Shown: positions 10,673 to 21,100 of the stretch, piece by piece
Numbering within the stretch: the stretch's first letter is position 1
Layout of the letters: the number at the start of each line of letters is the position of its first letter
Assembly: GCA_007922305.1 (NCBI GenBank)
Contig: ML677386.1
Coordinates: forward strand, 13,807,830-13,871,829
Reading direction: 5' to 3'
DNA from: Dermatemys mawii
Taxonomy: Eukaryota; Chordata; Testudines; Dermatemydidae
Length of the DNA stretch: 64,000 nucleotides
Position numbers and translations under genes: made by a program
The notes under the pieces: generated by a model
What the model was told of the DNA's origin: nothing
The model's input: only the letters and a program-made list of their open reading frames with translations
Database searches by the model: none

Positions 10673-12955
10673 TTCCTCTTGTCATCCTCATGGTCTCTTT
10701 ACAGGTGGTCATCTGAAATATATGAGATGTTGCTCCCATAGAATCACTTTATCTTAGAAAAAATTCATTAGATTGTACGTATCAATTCATGTACTTCCTT
10801 TCACACTACAGTAAGCTTTTCAGTCAATAGTCTTGAGAAGGATGTGCTAGTAGATTCACCTTCATATTTGACATATCCAATTGTGCTGAAATTTAGGAGG
10901 CCAATCTTGGTACTGCTGACTCTGCTTTTCATCTGCTGGTAGATTAGTCAAATATAATGTGTAATGGACAGGTCTTTCTGATAGGACCTGAATAGTGAGA
11001 TCCATTTTTCTTTATATGGACATTAACAACTATATGGGGTTCTTTTTAAAAGAGTAAATGTTTGTCTTGGTACTTTGCCAAAATTTCTTCTTAACCCACT
11101 AATCTTCCACTGTGTTCTGTATTGGTTGGTTGCCCCCATCCAATCCAGGAGTGGCTGCATTTCAATGGCTCTGCAGATGCGTAAAGTCTGATTTTCAGAG
11201 GATCCAAAGTTTTGCAGTTCTCATTGATTTTAGTAGGAATTTAGAGAAGCAAGGTGTATGAATCCAATAAAAAAATATTATCTCACCCACCTTGTCTTTC
11301 TAATATCTTGAAAATCACATAGCTACGACTCACTGCATTCAGTAGGAGTTCAGTGTTAAGAATCTAAGCATCTGTTTCATGGTTTCTGAAGTGCTTTAAA
11401 ATAAGACACTAGATGACTATAAAGCATCATTGCTTATTATGCAATTAGCAGTTGTGCTTTCCTCCTGCCACACTTGGATTTAGAGATAAAAATTCTCCCA
11501 CCAGTTACAATGATTATCTTTCCAACTGGTTGGCAAGACCCTGGTTCATCACTCATAGTGCTTGCAGGCATTTTGCGTGATCCATTCTTTCTCACTCTTC
11601 ATTTCATCTCATGTCTCTAACCCCTTTAGTATAGGCAGGCAGGCATCATGTACGCAATAGCATACAAGTTTAGGGCCGAATCTGAAAGGCGTTAAGCACC
11701 TTCTACTCCTCATGAAGCCAGTAAATGCTTAGGGCACTCTCCGCCAAATGGGATGTGCTCAGCATCCTGCCAGAACACACTTTAATAAGACACTTGACAA
11801 AGAACAAATTAACACATGGATCATCATTAATATTACATATTACATTACATACTACATTAATATTACAGTACAGTACATTAATATTATAGTACCAGAGACC
11901 CCAACCCCATTGTGGTAGGCAATGTACAAACACACAATAGAGACAACCTGCCCTGAAGAGCTTACTATGCATAAGAATATAGACAGTGGGGAGATAAAAC
12001 AAACATTGGTGGGGGAAGTACCAGAACACAATGAGACAGAAGATCTCACTAATAGCACCAGCTAAAGTTTAGGTAGTACTTAATGCACTTTGTACGAGAC
12101 ACCATAATATTTGTACTTACAGTAGTGAATAATGGTACATAGCAACTGTTGCTATTTTCAATAGCATCCACTGTCATACTGCTGGACAAGAGTGTATGTA
12201 CAGTGACTTCAGAAGTCACATTTTGAATATGAGCAATAGTTCAAGGATAAAGTCATGTTTAATACCCAATATGTCCTCTAAGATGACTGTGCTGGCTTAG
12301 TAGGATTGAATGATTCTAATGATGCTTTGTTCCTCTTATTTATGGAATGCAAATGTATAGGGCGGATAAGCTATTCAAACTAATTTCTGCCAAAGATTTA
12401 TTTTTATTTCTCATAATAACTTTCAACACTATTACTCTGATTGTTTTATGTCCACTATTGAAATTACTGGTAAGGTCTGACTAAAACAGCCAGAACAAGG
12501 CATGTGATAGCCACAAAAGCACACAAAAATAAATAGCCATATATAGCACAATATTTGTTTGGAAACCTTATTTGTACTCATATCTGAGGAAATCAAATGG
12601 TAGAATGTGAGAAATTTTCTTTTACCCTTGTTGATTTCTCTGCTGATGATTCTGCAGTACCCTACCTCTGTTTTTTTCTTTTTCTTGTTCAGGAATTCTT
12701 AAACACAGTCCAAAGGCAATTAAGTATTACCCACCTGGACTCCAACAAGGACTTTCAAAATAGAACAAACTCACCCAGTCCTCATCGAAACTTCGGCTGG
12801 ACACAGCCCTTCTTCCCCAAGGGCCTGACTTTCTGCTTCCAGCACCTTCCTTGCCTAGAGAGTTTGTTCTTCTCCACATGCCCTCTGTACCACTGCTTTC
12901 TCCCCTGCTGAGTCAGGGGCCTTCTTACTCTCTGCAGACATAGCCATATTTTCTA
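10673..12955. other. Non-coding intronic DNA
   Basis: I see no exon or RNA gene. A run of ATTACAT/ACATTAATATT words at 11825-11890 is a small degenerate tandem array. The rest is anonymous AT-rich DNA. Confidence 0.5.
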
Positions 12956-13262
12956 AGGGCAAGTCTACACTATCCACCAGATCGGTGGGTAGTGATCGAT
13001 CTATCGGGGATCGATTTATTGCATCTAGTCTAGACACGATAAATTGATCCACAAGTGTGCTCCCCATTGTCTCCAGAACTTCACCACTGCGAGAGGTGGA
13101 AGCGGAGTCATAGTGGAGCGGCAGCAGTCAACTTGCTGCCGTGACAATGCCCAAGTAAGTCAACCTAAGATACACAATTTCAGCTATGCTATTCGCATAG
13201 CTGAAGTTGTGTATCTTAGGTTGACCCTCTCCCAACACACACACACAGTGTAGACCTGGCCT
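12956..13262. mobile_element. 307-bp hairpin-rich MITE with TA target duplication
   Basis: The ends AGGGCAAGTCTACACT and AGTGTAGACCTGGCCT are inverted repeats. A TA dinucleotide flanks each side (12954-12955 and 13263-13264), as for Tc1/mariner-type insertions. The right part holds a 31-bp hairpin with one mismatch (arms 13159-13189 and 13195-13225). The left part holds a second inverted repeat around GATCGATTTATT/AATTGATCC. No coding capacity. I recall this family as common in turtles. Confidence 0.75.
13159..13225. repeat. 31-bp hairpin in the MITE
   Basis: The arms pair over 31 bases with one mismatch around a 5-base loop (13190-13194). The arm starts GTCAACCTAAGATACACAA. Confidence 0.95.
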
Positions 13263-13560
13263 TAGACAACCCCCAGCCCCATTCCTGCACCTTCCTGCTG
13301 CTTTGATACTGGAATCACCTGATTTCTCTCAGGTGGAGCTCATTTTGTAGTCAGGTTTGACTAGCCCCAGCCATTAAGGGGAGAGTCACCCTTATACATC
13401 AGCCTTTTAAATGAAAGTGACAGGTCTGCCATAAAACATTTGATTCCCTTTTGTTCCTTCAGTGTTTATTTCTTGTAGAGCCACTTAGTGACACATACTG
13501 CATACTTACTGTGTTTGAACTTTCTCCCACTCAGTTACCTTTCTTCTTACAATCAATATT
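13263..13560. other. Anonymous non-coding DNA
   Basis: Between the MITE and the AT-rich inverted-repeat element I see nothing recognisable. Confidence 0.4.
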
Positions 13561-13758
13561 CAGGTACTGCTGATCAGTTTTCCATCAGAAAATGCCATTA
13601 CGATTAAATGGTGTTTATGCAATTTTGATTACATTTTCCATGAAAATATATTTGGAATGGAAAATTTTGTTTCATAAAATTTTCTTTCAAAAGAATTGCA
13701 TAAATTTCTTTGTGCAATTTGAATTTCATATTTTATTTTATTTTCATTTTTATATTAC

Positions 13759-14557
13759 TGTAACAGGTCAAGACTCACCACCCAGTGCTTCCTGCTGCTT
13801 AGTCCGGGAATTAGCTCAGTTCATGACAGAGCGCCCTATTCTGGTGGTGTCCCATCCATCTCTCACTCTCTGTTGCCTTCCTTTGGCATCTGGAATCCAT
13901 GTTGCTCCTTGCTTGCAGCGCCCAAGTCCACACTCACCCCCTTCCGGGGAACAAGGGGGAATTCACAGCAGTCTTTCAGCCCTCCAGCTGCAATGGCCAA
14001 CCACACCCCAAGTCGAGCCCCTTCTGGCAGGGGTCTGGTGTAGTCCACAGAGGCCACTTCAGCAGCCAGATGCAATATGAGGGGGAAAGGGAGGGACCCA
14101 GGCATGCCCTCTACTCTGGGCCTCGGCCCAGGGGCCCTTTGGTGACAGCCATCCTGCCCTCCTTCTCTCTTCTAGTTCCTTTCGCGCTCCCTGGGCCACT
14201 TCCCTGTAGCCGCTCTGCACCAGAGAAGCCCTTCTCTCAGGGCCGGCAGCCTGACAGGTAACCAGGCCAGAGACCCCTTCTACTCCCCTGAGCCTGCCCA
14301 GAACTGTGTTGTCCCTGGTGCTGCTGCTCCTCTCTCAGGTGCCAGACCTTCCCCCTTGAAGGTCCAGGAGAGACTATGTGCTTCTCTCGTGAGCAGCCTT
14401 TATATAGCGCCCAGAATGTCCCTGATTGGCTGGCTACAAGCTGAGCCCTGATTGGCCCTCAGTAGGCCCTTTTCTGATTGGCTGCCAGCCGGCACAGCCG
14501 CTCTGGCCTACTCTTAGCACCCTCTGGCATGGGAGTGGGGCAGCTGCCCCACTACAA
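13759..14557 (-). mobile_element. Solo LTR with perfect 5-bp target duplication
   Basis: A 799-bp unit begins TGTAAC and ends CACTACA on the plus strand (TG...CA). It is flanked by ATTAC on both sides (13754-13758 and 14558-14562), a perfect 5-bp duplication. On the minus strand it has three CCAAT boxes (14477-14481, 14451-14455, 14425-14429) followed by a TATATAAAG box at about 14406-14398. Transcription would therefore run leftward, antisense to CHRM3. It is much more GC-rich than its host. No internal retroelement genes are present, so it is a recombined solo LTR of a Gypsy- or retrovirus-like element. The plus-strand open frames here are incidental. Confidence 0.85.
14398..14481 (-). promoter_or_regulatory. 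LTR promoter: three CCAAT boxes and TATA box
   Basis: Three CCAATCAG-type boxes (seen as CTGATTGG on the plus strand) are spaced about 26 bases apart and precede TATATAAAG. This is a classic polymerase II core arrangement reading toward lower coordinates. Confidence 0.7.
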
Positions 14558-15060
14558 TTACTTTTATTAATTTTATATTACTTCATGACATATCAGTAGC
14601 AGCAGTGAATAATATGACATGACATCATATCATGTCAAGTCATATTAAAATGTCATAACATAATATAATAGTTGAAATGCTCTTATTTTATTTTTAAAAT
14701 ATTTGATATCAGATGCCACCTAACACTCCAAATACTACTTAGAGGGACTGCTTTTTTTAATAGCTTTGTGTTAGCCTGGAATCATTTTTCCTAAAATAAT
14801 TGTCTTTTATGACATGATATGATGTGACATGCCATATTTTCCAGTATTACTGCTGACACATTCTGAAATAGTGTAATATAAAATGAAAAAAATGAAAATT
14901 TTGATATTTGTTTTTTTCTGAAACAAAATTTTCTCAGTACATTTTATCTGAATTTCTCTTTCATGGGTTTCATGTTTCTTTTAAGTTACAACCGTCTGAG
15001 TTCACAGATGTTCAAAAAAAAATGCTAAATTTTCCCCCCGCCTCCTCCCCAAAAAATTGA

Positions 15061-16335
15061 TAGACCTACACAAAAATGATAAATTTTTCCACAGTAAATT
15101 CACAGAAATAGCAAATAAAGCATTCTAGTTTAGCCCCAAGGAGAAAAATCCCTTTCTCTAGATATCGTTTCCAAAGAGTGGCCTAGAATTAAGACCAAAC
15201 CATTGCTTCAGTCCTTCAGTGTGATTTACTAGAGTGGACTCTGTAGCAATATGTAGCCTCATTCACATCACTGTAGACCACTATTTGTGGACCAGCATTT
15301 GTGGATACTCTTCATGATTAGAGTCCTATAGAGGTATGCCAAAAATTGTAATTTCCCATATTTCCTCCTGAATTTCTGTATTCACCACCTACATGCCCTA
15401 ATGCTGAGTGGACTAGAAATATATTGGATTAGATGAGATTCACACAAGGTATCAAAACTGTTACCTTCTTCTTTTTATTTAATAAACGGGAGTGGTTAAT
15501 CTAGTATTTTCACTTTTGTTGGCTCCCAAACTGTGTTTTCATTATTACCTATGTTGTGTAGCGTAAAGTGAGCTACAAGTCAGTTCATTTACACTAGGTC
15601 AAAGTAATGAGATTACTTTAAATGACCTATTCCCCACATGCTTGGCTAACACAACACAAAATGGTTTAAAAAATCCAGAGTTTGGGCATTAAAATAACAC
15701 TTCAGGTTTCTTTTGACACCAAACTGTTTTGATACCTGCTTAAGTCTATCATATTAAACCATAATATATCAACTTTGAACTGACCTACAGTAAAGGACCT
15801 CTTCTTTGATGAGGTATTTTGTTTCACAGTTACCATCAGAGAATGGTTATTCTGTGATAAAATTGATTTATAACCATTTATCTAGTGAAATCCCAGGTTA
15901 GGAGTCCAAGGAACTTGATAAAATGTTGCAAATGCAATTTTGAAAGAGATGTTGAGTTTATGGCAGTTTCTACAATACTTGGGAAAAGGATAAAGGTCTA
16001 ATTATCATGAATCAGTCTCCCCTTCTTCCCCATTTTCATCAAATATTTAACGATCCCTTTGAAAAGTCAAGTATACTTGCTGAACCCACTAGACCCACAT
16101 AATCACTGGTCCAACTGTGCAAATGACTTTTTTGTGAATGCAAAATGAGTACCTGCACACATAAAAGGGCACTTACAATATTTTCACAACTGGCAACATT
16201 GCATATGAAAATACAGGTGTATATAGCCAATTATGTGGTGTTTTTTTAGAATTTGGCCCAGTGTATCTATAGATTATGAAAGGCAAGATTTTATTATATC
16301 TGTTACTAGTATCTGAAAGCCTGTGCTGTTGCATG
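15061..16335. other. Non-coding intronic DNA
   Basis: AT-rich sequence with no recognisable gene, RNA or repeat. Only short chance open frames occur. Confidence 0.5.
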
Positions 16336-16337
16336 AA

Positions 16338-16530
16338 TGTAATTTATAAAGTCTTGTATGAAAAAGCCAAAAAATGGCTGACAACTACAAATTGGACCGT
16401 AACAAATCACAAATCCCAGAGATTATTGAATCTGGTGATATTTTAAACAAAAAGAGCAGTCAACCAAGCTCATAGCTGTTTCCATCACTTCACAGTCACT
16501 CAGACATTCTAAGCTTCAGAGTGATGTTTG
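16338..16530 (+). repeat. Direct repeat, copy A, left of GT-rich array
   Basis: Shares with 16988-17120 the ordered words AATTTATAAAGTC, AAAATGGCTGA, AAATTGGA, GGTGATATT and TAGCTGTTTCC. The copies are diverged and differ by insertions. They flank the GT-rich array. Confidence 0.6.
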
Positions 16531-16534
16531 TTGT

Positions 16535-16815
16535 TGCTGTGTTTGCTGGTTGTGTTGATTTGTGCAGGTGGTGAATGAGGGGTATATTCTTCACCGAGGG
16601 CTCTGTGTGTTTGGGTTATTGTGTGGGCTCGTGTGGTGTGTGGGTTGTGCTGGGAGACTTGAATTGATTTGTACAGGTAGCAAATTAGGTGTGTAACTGT
16701 AGTGAGGATCTGTGTATATGTGGTTATTGTTTGTACTGGTTGTGGTGTTGTGTTGGTTTGTGTTGGGGGGGATGGAAGAGTTGTGCTGGGAGACTCATAT
16801 TGATTTGTGTGGCAG
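16535..16815 (+). repeat. GT-rich degenerate minisatellite
   Basis: Strongly strand-asymmetric G/T sequence. The block GTGCTGGGAGACT followed by ATTGATTTGT occurs at 16647 and again at 16783, a spacing of 136 bases. A weaker version occurs near 16550. Confidence 0.65.
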
Positions 16816-16987
16816 TTGGGCCATGTAATCCACCATCTGTGCAGTCTCCCTCATACAATCAGTGACATTGTTGCATGCAAATTAGCTGTAGAGTAAAGGT
16901 GGTGATTGGTTGCATTACCTCTGATATCACAATGATCTTGGCATGACACAGATATGTGCCTTATTATAGCAATACATTGCACGGGAG

Positions 16988-17120
16988 TAATTCATAAAGT
17001 CAAAATGACTGAGAATTTAAAAATTGGATGGTTATAGACAGCGAGATTTAATATGGTGATATTCTGAGCATAATGCTCAGCCATGCTTGTAGCTGTTTCC
17101 TTTCATTCATCCAGATTCTA
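16988..17120 (+). repeat. Direct repeat, copy B, right of GT-rich array
   Basis: Second copy of the unit at 16338-16530, same orientation, about 650 bases away. It ends about 375 bases before the CHRM3 coding exon. Confidence 0.6.
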
Positions 17121-17495
17121 GAGACATCCATATTGACAGAAATGGGCTCAAGTTACAAGGTTCCAATGTGCATCTGGATTTTGAACATCCCAAAGAAATA
17201 ATGATGTGGGCTTCAGGGTTTTGGCTTAATCTATTATAAAAATAGACTTCTGGATTCTCTTGTGGATTCAGAGTCGCATGTGGAATGGCGCACCTGGCTT
17301 TTAGTTTGGAGGCTTGTAATGAATTAACAATAGCTTATTTTTAAGGAAAACACACAACAAATATTTAAAAGAATCCAAATTAATGCCTGGTGCAATATGA
17401 GAGGCACCACAAATGTATTTGCCCTATTGTGTTTGATACAGACCTTAAAAAAACCTTTTGATTTACTGACTCATCTCTTATTTTTTTCTCTGCAG
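17121..17495 (+). other. End of CHRM3 upstream intron with splice acceptor
   Basis: The last 25 bases (17471-17495) form a pyrimidine-rich tract ending TTTTCTCTGCAG, a strong 3' splice site. Vertebrate CHRM3 has its whole coding sequence in one exon preceded by 5' untranslated exons, so this acceptor is expected. The upstream exons are not visible in this window. Confidence 0.8.
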
Positions 17496-17514
17496 ACTAT
17501 GTCAGAGAGTCACA
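17496..17514 (+). promoter_or_regulatory. CHRM3: CHRM3 5' UTR segment of the coding exon
   Basis: Only 19 bases separate the predicted acceptor from the receptor start. They include an out-of-frame ATG at 17499. Both ATGs have A at position -3. Confidence 0.8.
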
Positions 17515-17531
17515 ATGATCCTGCACAATAA
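17499..17531 (+). CDS. Short upstream ORF overlapping the CHRM3 start
   Basis: An ATG at 17499 opens a 10-codon frame ending at TAA 17529-17531. It is out of frame with the receptor, whose ATG lies within it at 17515. Ribosomes starting here would terminate 14 bases past the receptor start. If used, it should lower CHRM3 translation or make it depend on leaky scanning or re-initiation. The frame is directly visible; translation is inferred. Confidence 0.5.
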   Translation: MSESHNDPAQ

Positions 17532-19323
17532 CACTACAGTCCCCCCCTTGTTTTCAAATGTGAGCTTCTTCTGGAATAGAGATTCCCAGGGAACAGGGCT
17601 TCTTGAGGATGCAACATCAGTCATTGGCAGCTATGGCTTCTCACAGACAACTGAGAGTTTTCCCATCACTACTGTGGAAACAGCCAATAGCTCACTAGAT
17701 GGCCTGAGCAAAGATCCTCTGGGTGGACACACACTCTGGCAAGTAGTTCTGATTGCCTTCCTCACTGGCATCATCGCACTGGTGACCATCATAGGAAACA
17801 TCCTGGTGATTGTGGCATTTAAAGTTAACAAACAACTTAAAACAGTCAACAATTACTTCCTGCTGAGTCTTGCGTGTGCAGATTTGATCATTGGTGTTAT
17901 TTCAATGAACCTTTTCACCACATACATCATTATGGACCGTTGGGCTTTGGGAAGTTTGGCCTGTGATCTATGGCTCTCCATTGATTATGTAGCCAGCAAC
18001 GCCTCTGTCATGAACCTCCTTGTCATAAGTTTTGACAGGTATTTTTCCATCACCAGGCCACTTACATACAGAGCTAAACGAACAACCAAAAGGGCTGGAA
18101 TGATGATAGGCTTAGCTTGGGTCATCTCGTTCATTCTTTGGGCCCCTGCCATCTTGTTTTGGCAGTATTTTGTTGGGAAAAGAACTGTGCCTCCTGATGA
18201 ATGTTATATCCAGTTTCTAAGCGAACCTGTCATCACTTTTGGCACTGCCATAGCTGCCTTTTATTTGCCAGTCACCATTATGACTATTTTATACTGGAGG
18301 ATCTACAAGGAGACAGAGAAACGCACCAAAGAGTTAGCAGGGCTACAGGCCTCTGGCAGCAAAGCTGAGGCAGCGCGCTTCATTCGCCAAACTGGGAGCT
18401 CCAGAAGCTGCAGCAGCTATGAGCTGCAGCAGCAGAATATGAAGCGCTCCGCCAGAAGGAAATATGGCCGATGCCACTTCTGGCTTACAACAAAGAGCTG
18501 GAAACCCAGCGAGGATCAGGGGGACCAGGAGCACAGCAGCAGCGATAGCTGGAACAACAACGACGCTGCTGCTTCTCTTGAAAACTCTGCTTCCTCTGAT
18601 GAAGAAGACATTGCCACGGAGACGAGGGCCATTTATTCCATCGTGCTGAAGCTTCCCGGTCACAGCACCATCCTCAACTCCACTAAACTACCCTCATCTG
18701 AAGACTTGAATGGGTCAGGGGACGACTTGCAGAAATCTGATGTGGAGTCAAAGGAGAGGAAACCTAAAAGATTGCACTCTCAGAAAAGTGTGGAGGATGG
18801 AGGAAACTTTCACAAGAACTTTTCTAAGCTCCCAGTTCAGCCAGGGTCAGCAGAAGAGGCAGCCAAGATTTCCGACGGCATTCCATCAGTGACTAAGACA
18901 CCTGCAGGCCTGCCTTTATCCTTCAAGGAAGCAACCCTGGCCAAAAAGTTTGCCTTGAAGACCAGAAGTCAGATCACCAAGCGAAAACGAATGTCCCTTA
19001 TCAAAGAAAAGAAAGCAGCACAGACACTCAGTGCTATTTTGTTTGCCTTCATCATCACCTGGACACCATACAACATCATGGTTCTGGTGAACACCTTTTG
19101 TGATAGCTGCATCCCCAAAACATTTTGGAACCTGGGGTACTGGCTTTGTTACATCAACAGCACAGTGAACCCCATGTGCTATGCATTGTGTAACAAAACA
19201 TTCAGAACCACTTTCAAGATGTTACTGCTGTGCCAGTGTGACAAACGGAAACGACGCAAACAGCAGTATCAGCAGAGGCAGTCAGTCATTTTTCATAAGC
19301 GGATCCCCCAGGAGGCTTCATAG
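17515..19323 (+). CDS. CHRM3: Muscarinic acetylcholine receptor M3
   Basis: Seven-transmembrane G-protein-coupled receptor at the plasma membrane. It binds acetylcholine and couples mainly to Gq/11 to raise calcium, driving smooth-muscle contraction and gland secretion. The 602 residues run N-terminus with N-glycosylation sequons (N5, N6, N15, N58), then TM1 near 78. Ligand-site Asp157 (3.32) lies in TM3. DRY is at 174-176, and Cys150 pairs with Cys230. A very long third intracellular loop runs about 262-499, with a Ser/Asp-rich phosphorylation segment at 341-365. TM6 has WTPYN (516-520, including Asn520 6.52) and TM7 has Tyr542, Tyr546 and NPMCY (552-556). A short basic tail follows Cys573/Cys575. 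Human M3 has 590 residues; the extra ones lie in the N-terminus and the third loop. The chosen start matches the conserved opening M.LHNN. Intronless within the coding region, as in other muscarinic genes. Confidence 0.98.
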   Translation: MILHNNTTVPPLFSNVSFFWNRDSQGTGLLEDATSVIGSYGFSQTTESFPITTVETANSSLDGLSKDPLGGHTLWQVVLIAFLTGIIALVTIIGNILVIVAFKVNKQLKTVNNYFLLSLACADLIIGVISMNLFTTYIIMDRWALGSLACDLWLSIDYVASNASVMNLLVISFDRYFSITRPLTYRAKRTTKRAGMMIGLAWVISFILWAPAILFWQYFVGKRTVPPDECYIQFLSEPVITFGTAIAAFYLPVTIMTILYWRIYKETEKRTKELAGLQASGSKAEAARFIRQTGSSRSCSSYELQQQNMKRSARRKYGRCHFWLTTKSWKPSEDQGDQEHSSSDSWNNNDAAASLENSASSDEEDIATETRAIYSIVLKLPGHSTILNSTKLPSSEDLNGSGDDLQKSDVESKERKPKRLHSQKSVEDGGNFHKNFSKLPVQPGSAEEAAKISDGIPSVTKTPAGLPLSFKEATLAKKFALKTRSQITKRKRMSLIKEKKAAQTLSAILFAFIITWTPYNIMVLVNTFCDSCIPKTFWNLGYWLCYINSTVNPMCYALCNKTFRTTFKMLLLCQCDKRKRRKQQYQQRQSVIFHKRIPQEAS

Positions 19324-19340
19324 AATAGTATTTTTTAACC

Positions 19341-19346
19341 AATAAA
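19341..19346 (+). terminator. Candidate polyadenylation signal AATAAA (proximal)
   Basis: Canonical hexamer 18 bases after the stop codon. Use would give an extremely short 3' UTR. Confidence 0.3.
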
Positions 19347-20753
19347 AAAGCAAACTATCAAAGGGCATGTGGGAGCGGGTGTGGTTCCAGGGTGCTGATA
19401 CAAACATTTCATTATCAAGATGTGAGAGCAGCTGCCAGGCTTATGTATCCTTTTAATAAACCCAGTTTAATATTAAAAATCAAACCTGCATTAAGCAAAA
19501 ACAAACAGACTTCAAGGTTTTTTATTAAGGAAATGAAAGACTTAATAAAGTTTTCCTACAAAATTACAAGAAGCTATAGAGCAATTATGAACCCATTACT
19601 GATCAGCCCAGTTTTTTGGTTGTAATCAATGCTGGGATCTCAGGTAAGCACATCTAGCTAGTCCAGTTCCAGCTGTTTCCAAGGAATCAACAGGTTTCAA
19701 TTCAAGTCACTTATGGATACAGCAAGCTAGTTAAACATTGTTATGAAATTATTTAAAACACTGTATAGGTTGCAAAACTGCTTTTTGTTGTCCCAGTAAA
19801 CCTTCTCGTCTTCTCTTTTGGTGTGATTCTCCTTGTAGCCCTGATTCTTGAACCTTACGGAGTATCTATTTGTGCAGCTCATGTTATGTGCGTGTGTGAA
19901 TGCACAAGTTATATACCAGGAAAGAAGTGATCTATCAATCTAAATTCCTAATGGGTCCCTATCATTGTGGTATGTGAGTGAAATATATGATTTGACAAAT
20001 TTGTCTGTAAATGTAATTTATTTTGTTATTTGCAAATTGAAATTCTACTGTATATTTGAAAACACAAAATACACACCATTTAGAAAGAGGTAAATGAGTG
20101 CAACTTGTGAGCCAAATGCAATCCACAGATTATTGCTATTGGATATGTGCCAACCCTACCCTTTAATACAGAGATGCAGCCAGATACAATTTTGTATGTA
20201 TGCAGTACCGTAGTTCAGTCCTAGGATAGTGCATCCTCAGAAGCATTAGCTACTAAGCTCAAACTTGAGCATAGAATTCTGGAATCTGTAGTCACTGCAA
20301 GCTGTATGTCTGTACTAAAAGTGATGGAAGTTGAAAAAGTCTGCATTTTATGCAAATAGCACGTTCACAGACTGCCACTGTGGCCTTCAGTTGCAAAAGG
20401 CTTTTGTAGAAGAAATCCTTGATTGTTTTGAACCTGAAGGACACTTATTTGAAAACCATTTTTTTTCACAATCTGTTTGAAAAGTATAGTGAATATCACA
20501 AACTTGCAAGCTGGCACTTTCTGAAAAAGAAAACAAAAAGGGGCTTTAATATTTATAATTTAGACATGGCCAATATTTCCTGGTATTTGCACCAAACACA
20601 GTGTGCTTTATAAAAGTCAGAAATCCCCTAAGGAAAGTACTGTACTTTTAAGTATTGTTCCAACTCTGATTTAGGTATATGTTGAAAGAAACTTTCATAT
20701 TAGCCTTTGGACTGACCTAAACCATTTTTTTCTGACACTCATATTTTGCTGAA

Positions 20754-20759
20754 AATAAA
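20754..20759 (+). terminator. Candidate polyadenylation signal AATAAA
   Basis: Canonical hexamer in an A-rich stretch, followed by (CAAA)n at 20780-20797. A possible mRNA end, unproven. Confidence 0.3.
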
Positions 20760-20779
20760 AATAAAACAAAAAACCTCAA

Positions 20780-20797
20780 AACAAACAAACAAACAAA
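20780..20797. repeat. (CAAA)n short tandem repeat
   Basis: Four consecutive CAAA units in an A-rich region. Confidence 0.8.
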
Positions 20798-21100
20798 AAC
20801 CCCAACAAACTTCCTTTATGAAGAGGCATCAGTGTTGTGAACACAGAATTGGTTTAAAAGCTGCTTTTGTATTCTGTGTGAGATGGTGTTTACAGATGAT
20901 TTTGACAGCAGTGGAAGCATATTAAATGGTGTCTGTGTATCTGAACTATTTAATTTTGTGTTATGTTTATATGAAGAAATATTTATACAGACTTCACCAA
21001 ATGTTTTATTTAATGTTGATAAATATTGCTTTTCAGTCTTCAACTGTAATGTCCTTTTAAAGTGATTCATAAAGGTCTGCTTGAGCAATGAATACAGTAT

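Larger units (their letters stand above)
13560..15060. mobile_element. AT-rich palindromic element interrupted by an LTR
   Basis: The left part (13570-13758) is rich in GAAAATTTTGTTTCATAAAA words. The right part (14870-15060) carries their inverted counterparts (GAAACAAAATTTTCTC). Just inside on the right, TATGACATGACATCATATCA near 14610 and TTATGACATGATATGATGTG near 14810 form a second inverted pair. The composition matches the elements at 3310-3741 and 32678-33000. An LTR sits at 13759-14557 within it. The outer boundaries are approximate. Confidence 0.45.
19324..21100 (+). other. CHRM3: Probable CHRM3 3' UTR
   Basis: AT-rich sequence after the stop, with AATAAA at 19341, 19455 and 20754. 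Three ATTTA motifs between 20940 and 21010 are typical of unstable mRNAs. The first two signals are so close to the stop that a longer transcript is more likely. The true end cannot be decided from sequence alone. Confidence 0.5.

Noticed and set aside
13592..14261. Overlapping open frames on both strands
   Set aside because: They lie across and inside the GC-rich solo LTR and its flank; GC richness alone explains the lack of stops.
20816..21088. Small open frames on both strands in the CHRM3 3' region
   Set aside because: AT-rich UTR-like DNA with no recognisable product.
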